Source of the DNA: Planctomonas sp. JC2975
Lineage (GTDB): Bacteria > Actinomycetota > Actinomycetes > Actinomycetales > Microbacteriaceae
Length of the DNA: 64,000 nucleotides
Direction of reading: 5' to 3'
NCBI RefSeq assembly: GCF_012985205.1
Contig: NZ_JABEKS010000002.1
Location: forward strand, 1-64,000
The translations under genes were made by a program, and so were the position numbers. Numbering within the stretch: position 1 is the stretch's first letter; every line of letters begins with the position of its first letter. Of this stretch, positions 18,136-27,382 are shown in pieces. Under the pieces are notes generated by a model. The model was not told the DNA's origin and searched no databases. It worked only from the letters and a program-made list of their open reading frames with translations.

Positions 18136-18924
18136 TCACACGATGTGCCCGCCCGCGACATCGAGCGTGACCCCCGTGATCCAGGATGACGCTCCCGAGG
18201 CGAAGAAGAGCGCTGCGGCCGCCACATCCTGCGGCTGCCCCAGGCGGCCGAGCGGGAAGCCTGCGGCGAGGCGTGCGCGGACCTCGTCGCTCGTGTACGC
18301 GCGCATCCGCTCGGTTTCGATCGTGGCGGGGGAGAGGCAGTTGACGCGCACGCCGTGAGGGGCGAGCTCGCCGGCCAGATGGCGGGTGAGGCCCATGACT
18401 CCGGACTTGGCCGCCGCATACGCCGCATTGGCGTCGGTCGGCTCGCGTGCGGCTGAGGACGCCATGGTCACGATCGACCCGCCGCCCGCGGTCAGGTCAT
18501 CGAGGAAGGCCGAGATCGTCAGGAAGGTGGCGGTGAGGTCTCCGTCGAGCACCCGACGCCAGTGCTCGGCGGTCTCGGTCGTCGTCGGCACCGGTTGCCC
18601 GTTGCCGCCAGCGAACGTCGCCAGGATGTCGACCCGTCCGAGATCCGCGTGAACCTCGGCTCGGAGCCGGTGCAGGTCGTCATCGACGGTGCAATCAGCG
18701 GCGATCGCGATCGCCTTGCCGCCGAGATCACGGATGTCTGCGGCCACGGCATCCACGGCTGCCCGATCCCTGCCCACCACGGCCACCTCAACACCGTTGG
18801 CTGCCAGCGCTCGGGCCGTCGCCGCTCCGATGCCACGTGAGCCGCCTGTCACGACGGCGACCTTACCGTCGAGATCCGGACAGATCGCGCCGGCGCCTGC
18901 CTGCCGGTCGAACGTCTCGGTCAT
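18136..18924 (-). CDS. Short-chain dehydrogenase/reductase
   Basis: A 262-residue classical SDR. The nucleotide-binding motif is TGGSRGIGAAT. The NNAG-like position reads FAGGNGQ, which departs from the usual sequence. The active-site region has a Ser (IVTMASSAA) and YAAAKSG (Tyr and Lys). The C-terminus is SWITGVTLDVAGGHIV. The start at 18924 has a strong GGGAGGAG site upstream. It is divergent from a TetR gene that probably represses it. Substrate unknown. Confidence 0.83.
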   Translation of the reverse strand: MTETFDRQAGAGAICPDLDGKVAVVTGGSRGIGAATARALAANGVEVAVVGRDRAAVDAVAADIRDLGGKAIAIAADCTVDDDLHRLRAEVHADLGRVDILATFAGGNGQPVPTTTETAEHWRRVLDGDLTATFLTISAFLDDLTAGGGSIVTMASSAAREPTDANAAYAAAKSGVMGLTRHLAGELAPHGVRVNCLSPATIETERMRAYTSDEVRARLAAGFPLGRLGQPQDVAAAALFFASGASSWITGVTLDVAGGHIV

Positions 18925-18988
18925 GTCGTGCGCTCCTCCCGTTCGGGACGCGCGCTGCACGCTGGGGGCGAGTGGCGCATCCATGCGG

Positions 18989-19016
18989 TATTATTTGTTC
19001 GTACAGCTTGTTCAAT
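18989..19016. promoter_or_regulatory. AT-rich SDR/TetR intergenic promoter with direct repeats
   Basis: Read on the minus strand, TTGAAC and TAATAC separated by 16 bases form a good promoter for the SDR gene. The spacer carries GAACAA twice, 13 bases apart, a possible TetR binding site. The region stands out from the GC-rich surroundings. Confidence 0.5.
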
Positions 19017-19047
19017 TAAACGTCGACGGAACGGCACGGTCAAGAGC

Positions 19048-19764
19048 ATGAGCCCACGCCCCTACAACCTCGGTCTGCGCGGCGACCAGATCAGCAAGGG
19101 GCGCCGGCAGATCCTGGATGCCGCCCGTTCCCTTCTCAGCGAAGCCACCAGCTACACGGACTTCACCGTCAACGCGGTCGCCGCGCGAGCGGATGTCTCG
19201 CGCGGCACCGTCTACTACCAGTTCGCCTCGAAGGTCGGGCTGCTCGAGGCGCTCTGCGACGACCTGGCCCGCCTGGGCGGGCTAGCGGAACTGCCCCGCG
19301 CGTTCGGCGATCCGGACCCACGAGCGGCCCTCGACGCGTTCATCGAGTGCTTCGGCCGGTTCTGGCAGGCCGACAGGGATGCCATGCGCCGGCTCCGCGC
19401 GCTCGCCGCCCTCGACCCGGAGGTGAGGGCCGTGATCGGGCCGAGAGACGAACGGCGGCTGGCCGGGTTGACCGAGCTCGTGGCGCGGATAAGTGGGAGA
19501 AGGACGGGCTCGGAATCTTCGGACAGCGCCGCAGGAAAGACGGACTCGGAACCTCCCGCCGGCGCTGCAGGAAAGATGAGCGCCGCGGGAGCGGCTCGCC
19601 CCGGAGAATCGACCAGCGACCTCGTCAGGCAACTGCAAGCGTTGACCAGCTTCGAGACGTTCGACACGATCGCGGGACCGGATCAGCGTGACATCATGAC
19701 GGTGACGCCCACGATCGTGCGGCTCGCGCACGGGGTGCTCGATGCGCTGGGATCGAACGCATGA
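19048..19764 (+). CDS. TetR-family regulator
   Basis: A 238-residue TetR protein. The N-terminal DNA-binding part is RRQILDAARSLLSEATSYTDFTVNAVAARADVSRGTVYYQF. The ligand domain contains an Ala/Ser/Gly-rich insertion (about residues 150-190) with the repeated phrase AAGK. The start at ATG 19048 is about 12 residues before the first helix. The gene is divergent from an SDR and overlaps the following kinase gene by 4 bases, so it probably regulates both neighbours. Confidence 0.85.
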   Translation: MSPRPYNLGLRGDQISKGRRQILDAARSLLSEATSYTDFTVNAVAARADVSRGTVYYQFASKVGLLEALCDDLARLGGLAELPRAFGDPDPRAALDAFIECFGRFWQADRDAMRRLRALAALDPEVRAVIGPRDERRLAGLTELVARISGRRTGSESSDSAAGKTDSEPPAGAAGKMSAAGAARPGESTSDLVRQLQALTSFETFDTIAGPDQRDIMTVTPTIVRLAHGVLDALGSNA

Positions 19765-20486
19765 CCCTCGACGCATATCCCCGGTTGGACGCGCTGACCG
19801 ACCGGATGCTCGCGCTCGCCGACACTCCGGCCCCAGGCACCGACGCCGATCCTGGCACCGGACCCGACACCGACACCGGCAGCGGCAGCGCTGGGAGAGA
19901 CTCGTCGTCGGATCGCCGAATCCTCGGAATCGCCGGCGCACCCGGCGCGGGCAAGTCCACGCTTGCTGGGGCTCTCGCGGATGCAGCATCCGCGCGTGGC
20001 CGCGCCCACGAGGTCGCGGTGCTCCCGATGGACGGCTTCCACCTCGCGGATGCCGCGCTCATCCGTCTCGGACGCCTCCAGCGCAAGGGCGCGATCGATA
20101 CCTTCGATGGCCACGGGCTGCTCGCGATGCTGCGTCGCATCCGTGCGGAACGCGACAACACCGTGTACGCACCGGCGTTCGAGCGTGACCTGGAGCAGCC
20201 GGTCGCGGGCAGTATCGCGATCGAGCCCGAGGTGCGGGTCGTGATCGTGGAGGGCAACTACCTGCTCGACGAGGAGGCGCCGTGGCCGAGCATCCGCTCG
20301 CTGCTCACGGAGGCATGGTTCGTCGAGACACCGGACGCCGTCCGACTGCCGCGGCTGATCGCGCGGCACGAGAGGTTCGGCAAGAGCCCAGCGGATGCCC
20401 GTGCCTGGGTCGAGCGCGTCGACGAGCCGAATGCGCGCCGCATCGCGGCCGTGCGCGATCGTGCCGATCTCGCGGTGCGGCTCTGA
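19761..20486 (+). CDS. Nucleoside/pantothenate-kinase-like P-loop protein
   Basis: A 241-residue P-loop kinase of the phosphoribulokinase/uridine kinase fold. After a low-complexity Thr/Asp/Gly linker (residues 22-48) the Walker A is GAPGAGKST. It is followed by VLPMDGFHLADAALIRLGRL, KGAIDTFDGHGLL, VVIVEGNYLL and a lid segment RLIARHERFGKSPADARAWV. This is the pattern of the uncharacterised nucleoside/nucleotide kinase family related to E. coli YggC. The start overlaps the TetR stop (ATGA). Substrate unknown; a small metabolite alcohol or nucleoside is likely. Confidence 0.75.
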   Translation: MTLDAYPRLDALTDRMLALADTPAPGTDADPGTGPDTDTGSGSAGRDSSSDRRILGIAGAPGAGKSTLAGALADAASARGRAHEVAVLPMDGFHLADAALIRLGRLQRKGAIDTFDGHGLLAMLRRIRAERDNTVYAPAFERDLEQPVAGSIAIEPEVRVVIVEGNYLLDEEAPWPSIRSLLTEAWFVETPDAVRLPRLIARHERFGKSPADARAWVERVDEPNARRIAAVRDRADLAVRL

Positions 20487-20667
20487 CGAGCCCAGGAACT
20501 CGCCAGTGCGAAACGACCCGAAAGGGGTGAACCGACGGGCGGCCCGCGCATCCGGATCCGGCGAAGCCGACACTGGACGATGGCATTCTCCAGCAGCGGT
20601 GGAGGGATGACGATGTGCAGAGCTGCCGACGAGTTCGGATCCCAGATGTCCCGGCTTCGGTGCGCGC

Positions 20668-22251
20668 ATGAGTGACGCGAAGGCAGCACCGACGCGCTTC
20701 AATCTGCGGCTCGCCATCCTCCTCGCGATGGCGATGTTCGTGCTCGTGGTCGACACGTCGCTCATGAACGTGTCGATCTCGGCCGTCGTCCGCGACCTGG
20801 ACACCACCGTGAGCGGCGTGCAGGGAGCGATCGCCCTGGAGGCGTTGGTGTCGGCGGCCTTCATCCTGATCGGCGGCAAGACCGGGGACCTGATCGGCCG
20901 CAAGCTGGCCTACATCCTGGGGCTGCTCGGGTACGCGGTCGGCGCCATCGCCATGACGCTGGCGCAGAACCTCTTGACCATCGTCATCTTCTGGGCGTTC
21001 ATCGGCGGGATCGGCGCATCACTGCTGCTGCCATCGATGCAGTCCCTCATCCACGGCAACTTCGAGGGCGACCATCAGAAGCGCGTGTATGCGCTCGTCG
21101 GCGCATCCGCTGCGATCGCCGCAGCGGTCGGACCTCTCCTCGGTGGCTTCATCACGACCTTCCTGTCGTGGCGGGTCGGCTTCCTGCTCGAGGCCGTCAT
21201 CATCGCGGTCGTGCTGGCCGGCATCGGGCTGGTGCACGACGTGCCGTACACCGGAAGACGCTCGATCGACCTCATCGGCGCACTCCTGTCCGTGATCGGA
21301 ATGGGCGGAATCGTCACCGGCATCCTCGTCTGGCAGGAGGGCGGCGAATACGTTCTGCTGCTGATCGTGGTCGGTGCCGCCGCACTCGTCGGCCTCGTCT
21401 TCTGGCTGCGGGCCAGGAGCAAGCGGAACAAGGCGACGCTGCTGGATCCGGCCCTCTTCACCTCGAAGCTGTTCCGCACCGGGGTGAGCGGACAGCTGCT
21501 CCAGCAGGTGGCGCTGGGCGGCACCATGATCGCCCTGCCCATCTACCTCCAGATGGTGCTGGAGTACAACGCGCTCCTGGCCGGCCTGTCGATTGCGCCG
21601 CTCTCGTTGAGCATGTTCGTCATCGCGCTACTGGCCGGCCGCAGGATGAAGTGGCGACCGGCGAACCTCATCCTGTCCGGCTTCCTGCTGTCCGTGATCG
21701 GCATCGTGATCATCATCCCGATCGTGCCGATCGCGACGAACGGGTGGTTCCTGACCATCCCGCTGATCATCAGCGGTAGCGGACTGGGTCTGTTGGTCTC
21801 GCAGCTCAACAACTACACGCTGTCGCCGATCAGCGATGAGCGGGTCAGCGAGGCGGCCGGCGTGAACTCGGCGGCTGGATCGTTCGGTCTCTCGTTCGGC
21901 CTGGCCTTCGCCGGCGCGATCATGCTGGCGACGCTCTCACTCACCTTCACCTCGCTCACGAACGCCAGCACCGTGCTCCCTGCTGAGGACAAGCAGCAGG
22001 TGGCGACCGCGCTCGAAGAGGATGCGCAGGTGATGTCGAACACGCAACTGGAGAAGCAACTCGCGCACGAGAACCCCGCCGTGCGGGAGGAAGTGGTCCG
22101 CATCAACACCGAGGCGCGGCCGCTCGCACTGCAGGTGGCCCTTCTGATCCCACTGCTGGCCGGTCTGCTCGGCGCGGGCAATGCGCTTCGGATGCGACGC
22201 CTTCCCGACCCCGCGCCATCCGACAGCGGCGAGGCATCCGTAATCGGTTGA
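20668..22251 (+). CDS. MFS transporter, DHA2 (14-helix) drug-exporter type
   Basis: A 527-residue major-facilitator protein with about 14 membrane helices. It carries the DHA2 marker LVVDTSLMNVSISAVVRDL in helix 1, the loop 2-3 motif GKTGDLIGRKLAYI and a motif C-like GASAAIAAAVGPLLGGFI. A periplasmic loop of about 65 residues (ASTVLPAEDKQQ to INTEARP) precedes the last helix. No regulator adjoins it; a 181-base gap separates it from the kinase gene. Family members export drugs or toxic metabolites using the proton gradient. Confidence 0.85.
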   Translation: MSDAKAAPTRFNLRLAILLAMAMFVLVVDTSLMNVSISAVVRDLDTTVSGVQGAIALEALVSAAFILIGGKTGDLIGRKLAYILGLLGYAVGAIAMTLAQNLLTIVIFWAFIGGIGASLLLPSMQSLIHGNFEGDHQKRVYALVGASAAIAAAVGPLLGGFITTFLSWRVGFLLEAVIIAVVLAGIGLVHDVPYTGRRSIDLIGALLSVIGMGGIVTGILVWQEGGEYVLLLIVVGAAALVGLVFWLRARSKRNKATLLDPALFTSKLFRTGVSGQLLQQVALGGTMIALPIYLQMVLEYNALLAGLSIAPLSLSMFVIALLAGRRMKWRPANLILSGFLLSVIGIVIIIPIVPIATNGWFLTIPLIISGSGLGLLVSQLNNYTLSPISDERVSEAAGVNSAAGSFGLSFGLAFAGAIMLATLSLTFTSLTNASTVLPAEDKQQVATALEEDAQVMSNTQLEKQLAHENPAVREEVVRINTEARPLALQVALLIPLLAGLLGAGNALRMRRLPDPAPSDSGEASVIG

Positions 22252-22273
22252 GGGCCCGTGCGCACCCGGCGAG

Positions 22274-22801
22274 TCAGCGCTTGCCGGCCGGCTGGCGGAT
22301 CGCCGCGTTGATGCGGTTCCACACGTTGATCGTGCCGATCGAGAACAGCAGCGCGGAGATCTCCTTGTTGCTGAAGAGGCCCTTGACCTCGTTCCACAGC
22401 TCGTCGGAGACCGGATCCGGACGGTCAGCAAGCCGGGTCAGCGCCTCCGTGAAGGCCAGCGCCGCGCGCTCCCGCGCGGTGAAGTACGGAGCTTCGCGCC
22501 AGGATGCCACGGCCGCGATGCGCTCGTCGCTCGCGCCGTCGTCCTCCCGCAACTCGCGCGTGTGCTCGACGGTGCACCACGAGCATCCGTTGATCTGGCT
22601 GGCCCGCAAGGTCACCAGGTGCAGGATCGCCTCGGGAAGATCGGTGGAGTGGGTCGCCTTGTTCATCGCGGTGAGCGCATCCATGCCGCCTTCCAGCAGG
22701 AATGCGGGGTGCGGCATGCGCGCCTTCACCTCGACCAGTGGCTCCGCGTCCACAATCTCAGCGGTGTCCGCGAGGTCAGAAGTAGCAGTGGTGTTGGTCA
22801 T
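22274..22801 (-). CDS. Carboxymuconolactone decarboxylase / AhpD-like protein
   Basis: A 175-residue CMD-family protein. The redox motif CSWCTVEH (Cys-X2-Cys with a nearby His) is the AhpD-type active site and suggests peroxidase or thiol-reductase activity rather than decarboxylation. GGGAG lies 8 bases before the ATG. It is divergent from an ECF sigma factor with a SnoaL-like domain, the conserved arrangement of ECF41 sigma factors and their main target. Confidence 0.85.
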   Translation of the reverse strand: MTNTTATSDLADTAEIVDAEPLVEVKARMPHPAFLLEGGMDALTAMNKATHSTDLPEAILHLVTLRASQINGCSWCTVEHTRELREDDGASDERIAAVASWREAPYFTARERAALAFTEALTRLADRPDPVSDELWNEVKGLFSNKEISALLFSIGTINVWNRINAAIRQPAGKR

Positions 22802-22975
22802 GATGATCTCCCTGTTGTCATGAGTGCTGATGTCGGGACTGCTGTCGCCTGCACTGTCGCCGCTGCGCAGTCGCCGAGGCCGGTCGCCGATCGTGCGTCG
22901 GCGGTCACGTCTGGCGGCGACTGCGGGTCATACCGGCGAACACACTGATGACCAGCGACAAGAAGGAAACGTGAC

Positions 22976-23875
22976 ATGTCCGATCAGATTCGTCTCGCCG
23001 AACGATTCGAGGAGCATCGCGGTCGGCTGCACAGCCTCGCATACCGCATGCTCGGGTCCGATGCCGAAGCGGATGACGCGGTGCAGGAGACCTGGATCCG
23101 CCTGTCCCGCACGGGCGACGACGACATCGAGAACCTCGGCGGATGGCTCACCACTGCGGCCTCCCGCGTATGCCTCAACATGCTGAGGTCGCGCACAACG
23201 CGCGGCGAGACGGACTACGACGAGCAGTTGCCCGATCCCGTCGTGGAGTCGGCCGACGTGCTCGCGGATCCGGAAAGCTCCGCCCAGCTCTCGGATGCCG
23301 TCGAGACCGCCCTGCTGATCGTGCTGAGCCGGCTGAGCCCGGCGGAACGAGTGGCGTTCGTGCTGCACGACACGTTCGACGTGCCGTTCGAACAGATCGG
23401 TGAACTGCTCGACCGGGCGCCGGAGGCGGCCCGCCAGCTGGCGAGCCGGGCGAGGCGACGAGTGCGAGCGGATGCCGGCGCTCCCGACACCGACACCCGT
23501 CAGGTCGGCGCCCGCCACACCGGCGCCGGGCCGTATGGTCGCCGCGTGGTCGACGCGTTCTTCGCCGCGGCGCACGAGGGCGACTTCGACCGGCTCGTTG
23601 CGCTTCTCGCTCCTGACGTCGCTCTCCGCGTCGACGGAGGGCCTTCGGCCTCCGTGATCGTGCGCGGCAACGAGACCGTCGCATCGCGGGCCATGATGTT
23701 CGCCAACCCGGACGCCGTGCTGCGGCCGGTCGTCGTCGACGGCGAGCCGGGCGTGCTGGTCATGGTCGCGGGACGTCCGACCTCGCTGATGGCGTTCCAC
23801 GTCGAAGAGGAGACCGTCGTCGCCATCGACGCGTACACCGAGGAACGGCTGGCGGGCGTCGCGCTGCCGGTCTGA
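22976..23875 (+). CDS. ECF41-type sigma factor with SnoaL-like C-terminal domain
   Basis: A 299-residue extracytoplasmic-function sigma factor. Region 2 is RLHSLAYRMLGSDAEADDAVQE, and region 4 contains LSPAERVAFVLHDTFDVPFEQIGELLDRAPEA. The last about 110 residues form a SnoaL-like domain carrying DGGP and ANPDAV, which correspond to the DGGGK and NPDKL motifs that control activity in ECF41 proteins. Such factors lack a classical anti-sigma gene and are held in check by this domain. A GGAAA site lies before the ATG. The divergent CMD gene is the expected target. Confidence 0.87.
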   Translation: MSDQIRLAERFEEHRGRLHSLAYRMLGSDAEADDAVQETWIRLSRTGDDDIENLGGWLTTAASRVCLNMLRSRTTRGETDYDEQLPDPVVESADVLADPESSAQLSDAVETALLIVLSRLSPAERVAFVLHDTFDVPFEQIGELLDRAPEAARQLASRARRRVRADAGAPDTDTRQVGARHTGAGPYGRRVVDAFFAAAHEGDFDRLVALLAPDVALRVDGGPSASVIVRGNETVASRAMMFANPDAVLRPVVVDGEPGVLVMVAGRPTSLMAFHVEEETVVAIDAYTEERLAGVALPV

Positions 23876-23974
23876 CGGATCCGTCTGGGAGTGTCTGGTC
23901 GCCGCACGCAACCGCCGGACAATCGGCCGATCGAACGGATCGGCGGAGTCTGACAGCTCTGTTATATTAGCGCT

Positions 23975-24544
23975 GTGACATCATCCGAACCGCCAGAGGC
24001 ATCGGCGCGGCCGCACACGATCGACGACCTGCCCAGCGCGTGGCGTCCGTTCCGAGCGCTGCAGCAGCGGATGGACGACGGCATCGCCGAGGCCTACACG
24101 GCACTGGGCATCGAGGGGGTGCCGACGCGGTTCAGCGCTGCGCTGATGTTCCTCGAGGACGGGGCCATGAGCATCCGCGACCTCGCCGAGCGCTGCGGCG
24201 TGACGCACTCGGCGATGAGCCAGTCCGTCGCAGCGATGCGCAAGTCGGGGCTCGTGGACTCGGAGCCGGGAGAGGATGCGCGCAGCCGCATCGTCTCGCT
24301 CACCGATCATGGCCGGGAGGTGGCGCCTCAGCTCTGGAACGAGTGGTACGCGACGGAGCGCGCGGTGCGAGAAGTGGCCGACGAGGCAGGGATCTCGCTG
24401 GATGAGGTCGTCACATCGATGAGTGCAGCGCTCGACCGCGAGTCCTTCACCGATCGCCTTCTGCGCCAGATGCGCGAGGACAGCACGAGAGCCCAGGGCT
24501 TCCCGACATCCCAGAGCTTCCCGAAATCCCAGGGCGACCGATGA
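23975..24544 (+). CDS. MarR-family regulator
   Basis: A 189-residue MarR-type winged-helix protein: SAALMFLEDGAMSIRDLAERCGVTHSAMSQSVAAMRKSGLV, then DARSRIVSLTDHGRE. The start is GTG 23975. A TATATT -10 element at 23962-23967 lies only 7 bases upstream, so the message is probably leaderless. It overlaps the following MFS gene by 4 bases and is expected to control it. Confidence 0.84.
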   Translation: MTSSEPPEASARPHTIDDLPSAWRPFRALQQRMDDGIAEAYTALGIEGVPTRFSAALMFLEDGAMSIRDLAERCGVTHSAMSQSVAAMRKSGLVDSEPGEDARSRIVSLTDHGREVAPQLWNEWYATERAVREVADEAGISLDEVVTSMSAALDRESFTDRLLRQMREDSTRAQGFPTSQSFPKSQGDR

Positions 24545-25956
24545 GCCTGCGCGACCATCTCGTCGACGTCCGTCCGCTGCGCGAGATCCCGGCGTTCCGT
24601 GCGTTCTGGATCGGCACGACGATCAACGGATTCGGATCCCAGCTCAGCTCATTCGCCCTCCTCTACTACGTGTGGGAGCTCTCGCACTCGGCACTCATCG
24701 TCGGCCTCACGGGCGTCGTGCGCGCGGTGCCGATCGTGGTCGGCGGGCTCGTCGGCGGCATCCTCGCCGACCGGATGAATCGCCGAACGCTCCTGTTGTG
24801 CACGCGCGTCATCCAACTGGTCAGCGCCGTTGCTCTCGCCGCGGTCGTCTTCGCCGGCTGGGCCAACGTGCCGATCATCTTCGTCTTCACCGCGATCGGA
24901 TCCGGCCTCGGCTCCATCGCCTTCCCCGCCGCCCAGACCTTCGCGCCACGCCTGCTCGACGGCGAGCGCCTCAGCGGCGGCCTCGCGCTCATGCGCCTCT
25001 CGTCGCAGGTCGCCGCGCTCGCCGGACCGTTCGCCGCCGGCCTCATCGTGGCGCAATGGGGTGTGGCCGTCTGCCTCGCCGTCGACGCGGTGACGTTCAT
25101 CGCCTCCCTGTGGGGCATCGGCGCGCTGCCGAAGGATGCCGCCATGCCGGAGGCCGCATCGGGCGACGGCAAGGAGGGGCGCGGCATCCTCTCCTCCGTC
25201 ACGTTCCTGTTCCGCACACCGGTGTTGCTCGGCGCTTTCGCGACTGATCTCAACGCCATGGTCCTCGCGATGCCCATCGCCCTCTTCCCCGTGATCAACG
25301 CCGAACGCTTCGGCGGGTCGCCGGCGACGCTGGGGCTCATGGTTCCGGCGATCGGTCTCGGCGGAATCCTCGCGGGAGTGTTCTCCGGACGCATCACCAA
25401 GCAGCCGAGACAGGGCGTCGTCATGGTGGTCAGCTGCGCGATCTGGGGCGTCGGGGTCGCGCTGTTCGGGCTGAGCGGATGGCTTCCGCTCGCGCTGTTC
25501 GGGCTCGTCATCGCCGGCGCCGCTGACACCGGCACCGTTGTCAGCCGTGGCACCATCGTGCAGCGGACGACCCCGGATGCCCTCCGCGGCCGCATGAACT
25601 CGCTCGACTTCCTCGTCGGCGCCGGCGGCCCGAGCCTCGGCGACCTGCGAGCGGGGACCGTCGCCTCGCTCACCTCCGGATCGGTGAGCGCATGGATCGG
25701 AGGCATCGCCTGCGTCATCGGAGCAGGGGTGATCGGCGCCGCGATCCCGAGCCTGAGGACCTGGCGGGCCGACGCCGCCGATACCGCCCACGCGGCCGAC
25801 AGAGCCCAGGTGGCCGACACCGCCGAATCGGACGTCGTCGGTGAGAGCGAGGACAGGAGTGCCGCTCCGAGCCGCGCGGCTTCCGACGCCACTCTCGCAG
25901 CGGCGGCTGGGCGAGAGAACTCCGCCGACGGGACGGCCGGGGGCGCCCCAGCCTGA
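24541..25956 (+). CDS. MFS transporter, MFS_3/EntS-like exporter
   Basis: A 471-residue major-facilitator protein with about 12 helices. The N-terminal part FRAFWIGTTINGFGSQLSS and the loop GGILADRMNRRTLLL, followed by IVQRTTPDALRGRMNSLDFL in the second half, match the MFS_3 group that includes enterobactin and macrolide exporters. The C-terminal about 70 residues are Ala/Asp/Glu-rich and hydrophilic, beyond the usual end. It is translationally coupled to the MarR gene upstream. The transported compound is unknown. Confidence 0.83.
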   Translation: MSLRDHLVDVRPLREIPAFRAFWIGTTINGFGSQLSSFALLYYVWELSHSALIVGLTGVVRAVPIVVGGLVGGILADRMNRRTLLLCTRVIQLVSAVALAAVVFAGWANVPIIFVFTAIGSGLGSIAFPAAQTFAPRLLDGERLSGGLALMRLSSQVAALAGPFAAGLIVAQWGVAVCLAVDAVTFIASLWGIGALPKDAAMPEAASGDGKEGRGILSSVTFLFRTPVLLGAFATDLNAMVLAMPIALFPVINAERFGGSPATLGLMVPAIGLGGILAGVFSGRITKQPRQGVVMVVSCAIWGVGVALFGLSGWLPLALFGLVIAGAADTGTVVSRGTIVQRTTPDALRGRMNSLDFLVGAGGPSLGDLRAGTVASLTSGSVSAWIGGIACVIGAGVIGAAIPSLRTWRADAADTAHAADRAQVADTAESDVVGESEDRSAAPSRAASDATLAAAAGRENSADGTAGGAPA

Positions 25957-26044
25957 GACGAGCCGAGGGTTCGGGCACCGGCTGACAGGCCACGCACAGG
26001 ATTCGCATACGGCGACCGCACGTTCGCGGCAGAGTCTGTCGGGT

Positions 26045-27247
26045 ATGCGGGGGGCCGATGCGAAACCAGTGACGCGCATCCGTCCCGAGATCCAGGCGTT
26101 GCGGGCGCTCGCCGTCGTTGGCACGATCACTTTCCACACCTGGCCCGGTTACATTCCCGGCGGCGATGCGGGCGTCGACGTGTTCTTCGTGGTTTCCGGC
26201 TTCTTGATCACCGGGATGCTCGTGCGCGAGGTCGACCGCACCGGGGGCATCTCGTTCCGTCGCTTCTACGGGAGACGCATCCGGCGCCTGCTGCCCGCCG
26301 CGTACGTCGTGATCGCGTTCAGCGCGGTCATGACGCTCACGTTCGTGCCGCGCATCCAGTGGGGATACTTCTTCCACGAGATGCTCGCGGCCGCGCTCGG
26401 CGTGGAGAACTGGAGCGAACTGGCGAACTCGCAGAGTACGGATGCCGTGCTCCGCCATCTTCCACCGACACCGGTTCTCCACTACTGGTCGCTGGGCGTC
26501 GAGGAGCAGTTCTACCTGGTGTGGCCGGCGCTGATCCTGCTGATCGTGTGGCTCGTGCGGCGCAGCCGCCGGCGGGGATCGGGATTCCGCACGCAACTGC
26601 GCTGGGTGTTCGGCGTCGTCGCTGTCGCATCCTTCATCGACTGCGTGCTCGCCACGTCTGCGAACGTGAACCTCGGATACTTCGCCACCAACGCCCGCGC
26701 CTGGGAGCTGGCGGTCGGCGGACTGCTCGCACTCACGCCCGGGCTCGGGCGCCTGCCGATGCGAGCGCGGATCCTGTTCGGCTGGGCGGGACTCCTCGCG
26801 ATCCTCGGCACCTACTTCTTCACCTGGGACCAGCAGCACTTCCCCGGCTGGTACGCGCTGTTCCCCGTGCTGGGCGCCGTGGCTGTCATCGCAGCGGGCA
26901 CACCGCAGTCGGCGTGGTCTCCGTCGTACCTCGCGCAGTGGGCTCCGATCCAGGCGTTCGGCGATGCCTCATACTCGATCTACCTCTGGCACTGGCCGAT
27001 CATCTTCCTCTTCCCGTTCGTCTCGGGGTCTCCGACGCCGTGGTGGGGTGTTCTGCTGCTCATCGCGCTCGGGATCGGCGTCGGCTTCGTCTCGAAGCGA
27101 TGGATCGAAGACCCGTTGCGCAGCGGGGCGCGCTCCAGGGAAGGAACGGGAGTGCGCCTGCACCTGCATCCGACTGCGCACGCGGATGCGGGGAAGGCGA
27201 CAGCGGAGCAGGGGTCGCCGGGCAACCCCACCTCCGCGGCCGGCTGA
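26045..27247 (+). CDS. Acyltransferase-3 family membrane protein (OatA-like, no SGNH domain)
   Basis: A 400-residue membrane acyltransferase with about ten helices. It starts RIRPEIQALRALAVVGTITFHTWP, then DVFFVVSGFLITGMLV and FYGRRIRRLLPA, the histidine and arginine motifs of the family. LHYWSLGVEEQFYLVWP follows, and YSIYLWHWPI lies near the end. The SGNH esterase domain of full-length OatA-type proteins is absent. I start at ATG 26045; the open frame extends further but overlaps the MFS gene. Family members O-acetylate peptidoglycan, polysaccharides or lipids. Confidence 0.82.
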   Translation: MRGADAKPVTRIRPEIQALRALAVVGTITFHTWPGYIPGGDAGVDVFFVVSGFLITGMLVREVDRTGGISFRRFYGRRIRRLLPAAYVVIAFSAVMTLTFVPRIQWGYFFHEMLAAALGVENWSELANSQSTDAVLRHLPPTPVLHYWSLGVEEQFYLVWPALILLIVWLVRRSRRRGSGFRTQLRWVFGVVAVASFIDCVLATSANVNLGYFATNARAWELAVGGLLALTPGLGRLPMRARILFGWAGLLAILGTYFFTWDQQHFPGWYALFPVLGAVAVIAAGTPQSAWSPSYLAQWAPIQAFGDASYSIYLWHWPIIFLFPFVSGSPTPWWGVLLLIALGIGVGFVSKRWIEDPLRSGARSREGTGVRLHLHPTAHADAGKATAEQGSPGNPTSAAG

Positions 27248-27382
27248 CGGTCCTGCACGTCGCTTCGTGCGCAGACGCGCATTCCGCGACGCTTAGAATT
27301 GGGATACCGGGCGCGAGTCGCAGGCGGTCGTCCGCTGCGCCGGGTCCCATCCCCCTCAGGAGCATCCTTCAGGAGCCTTCAC

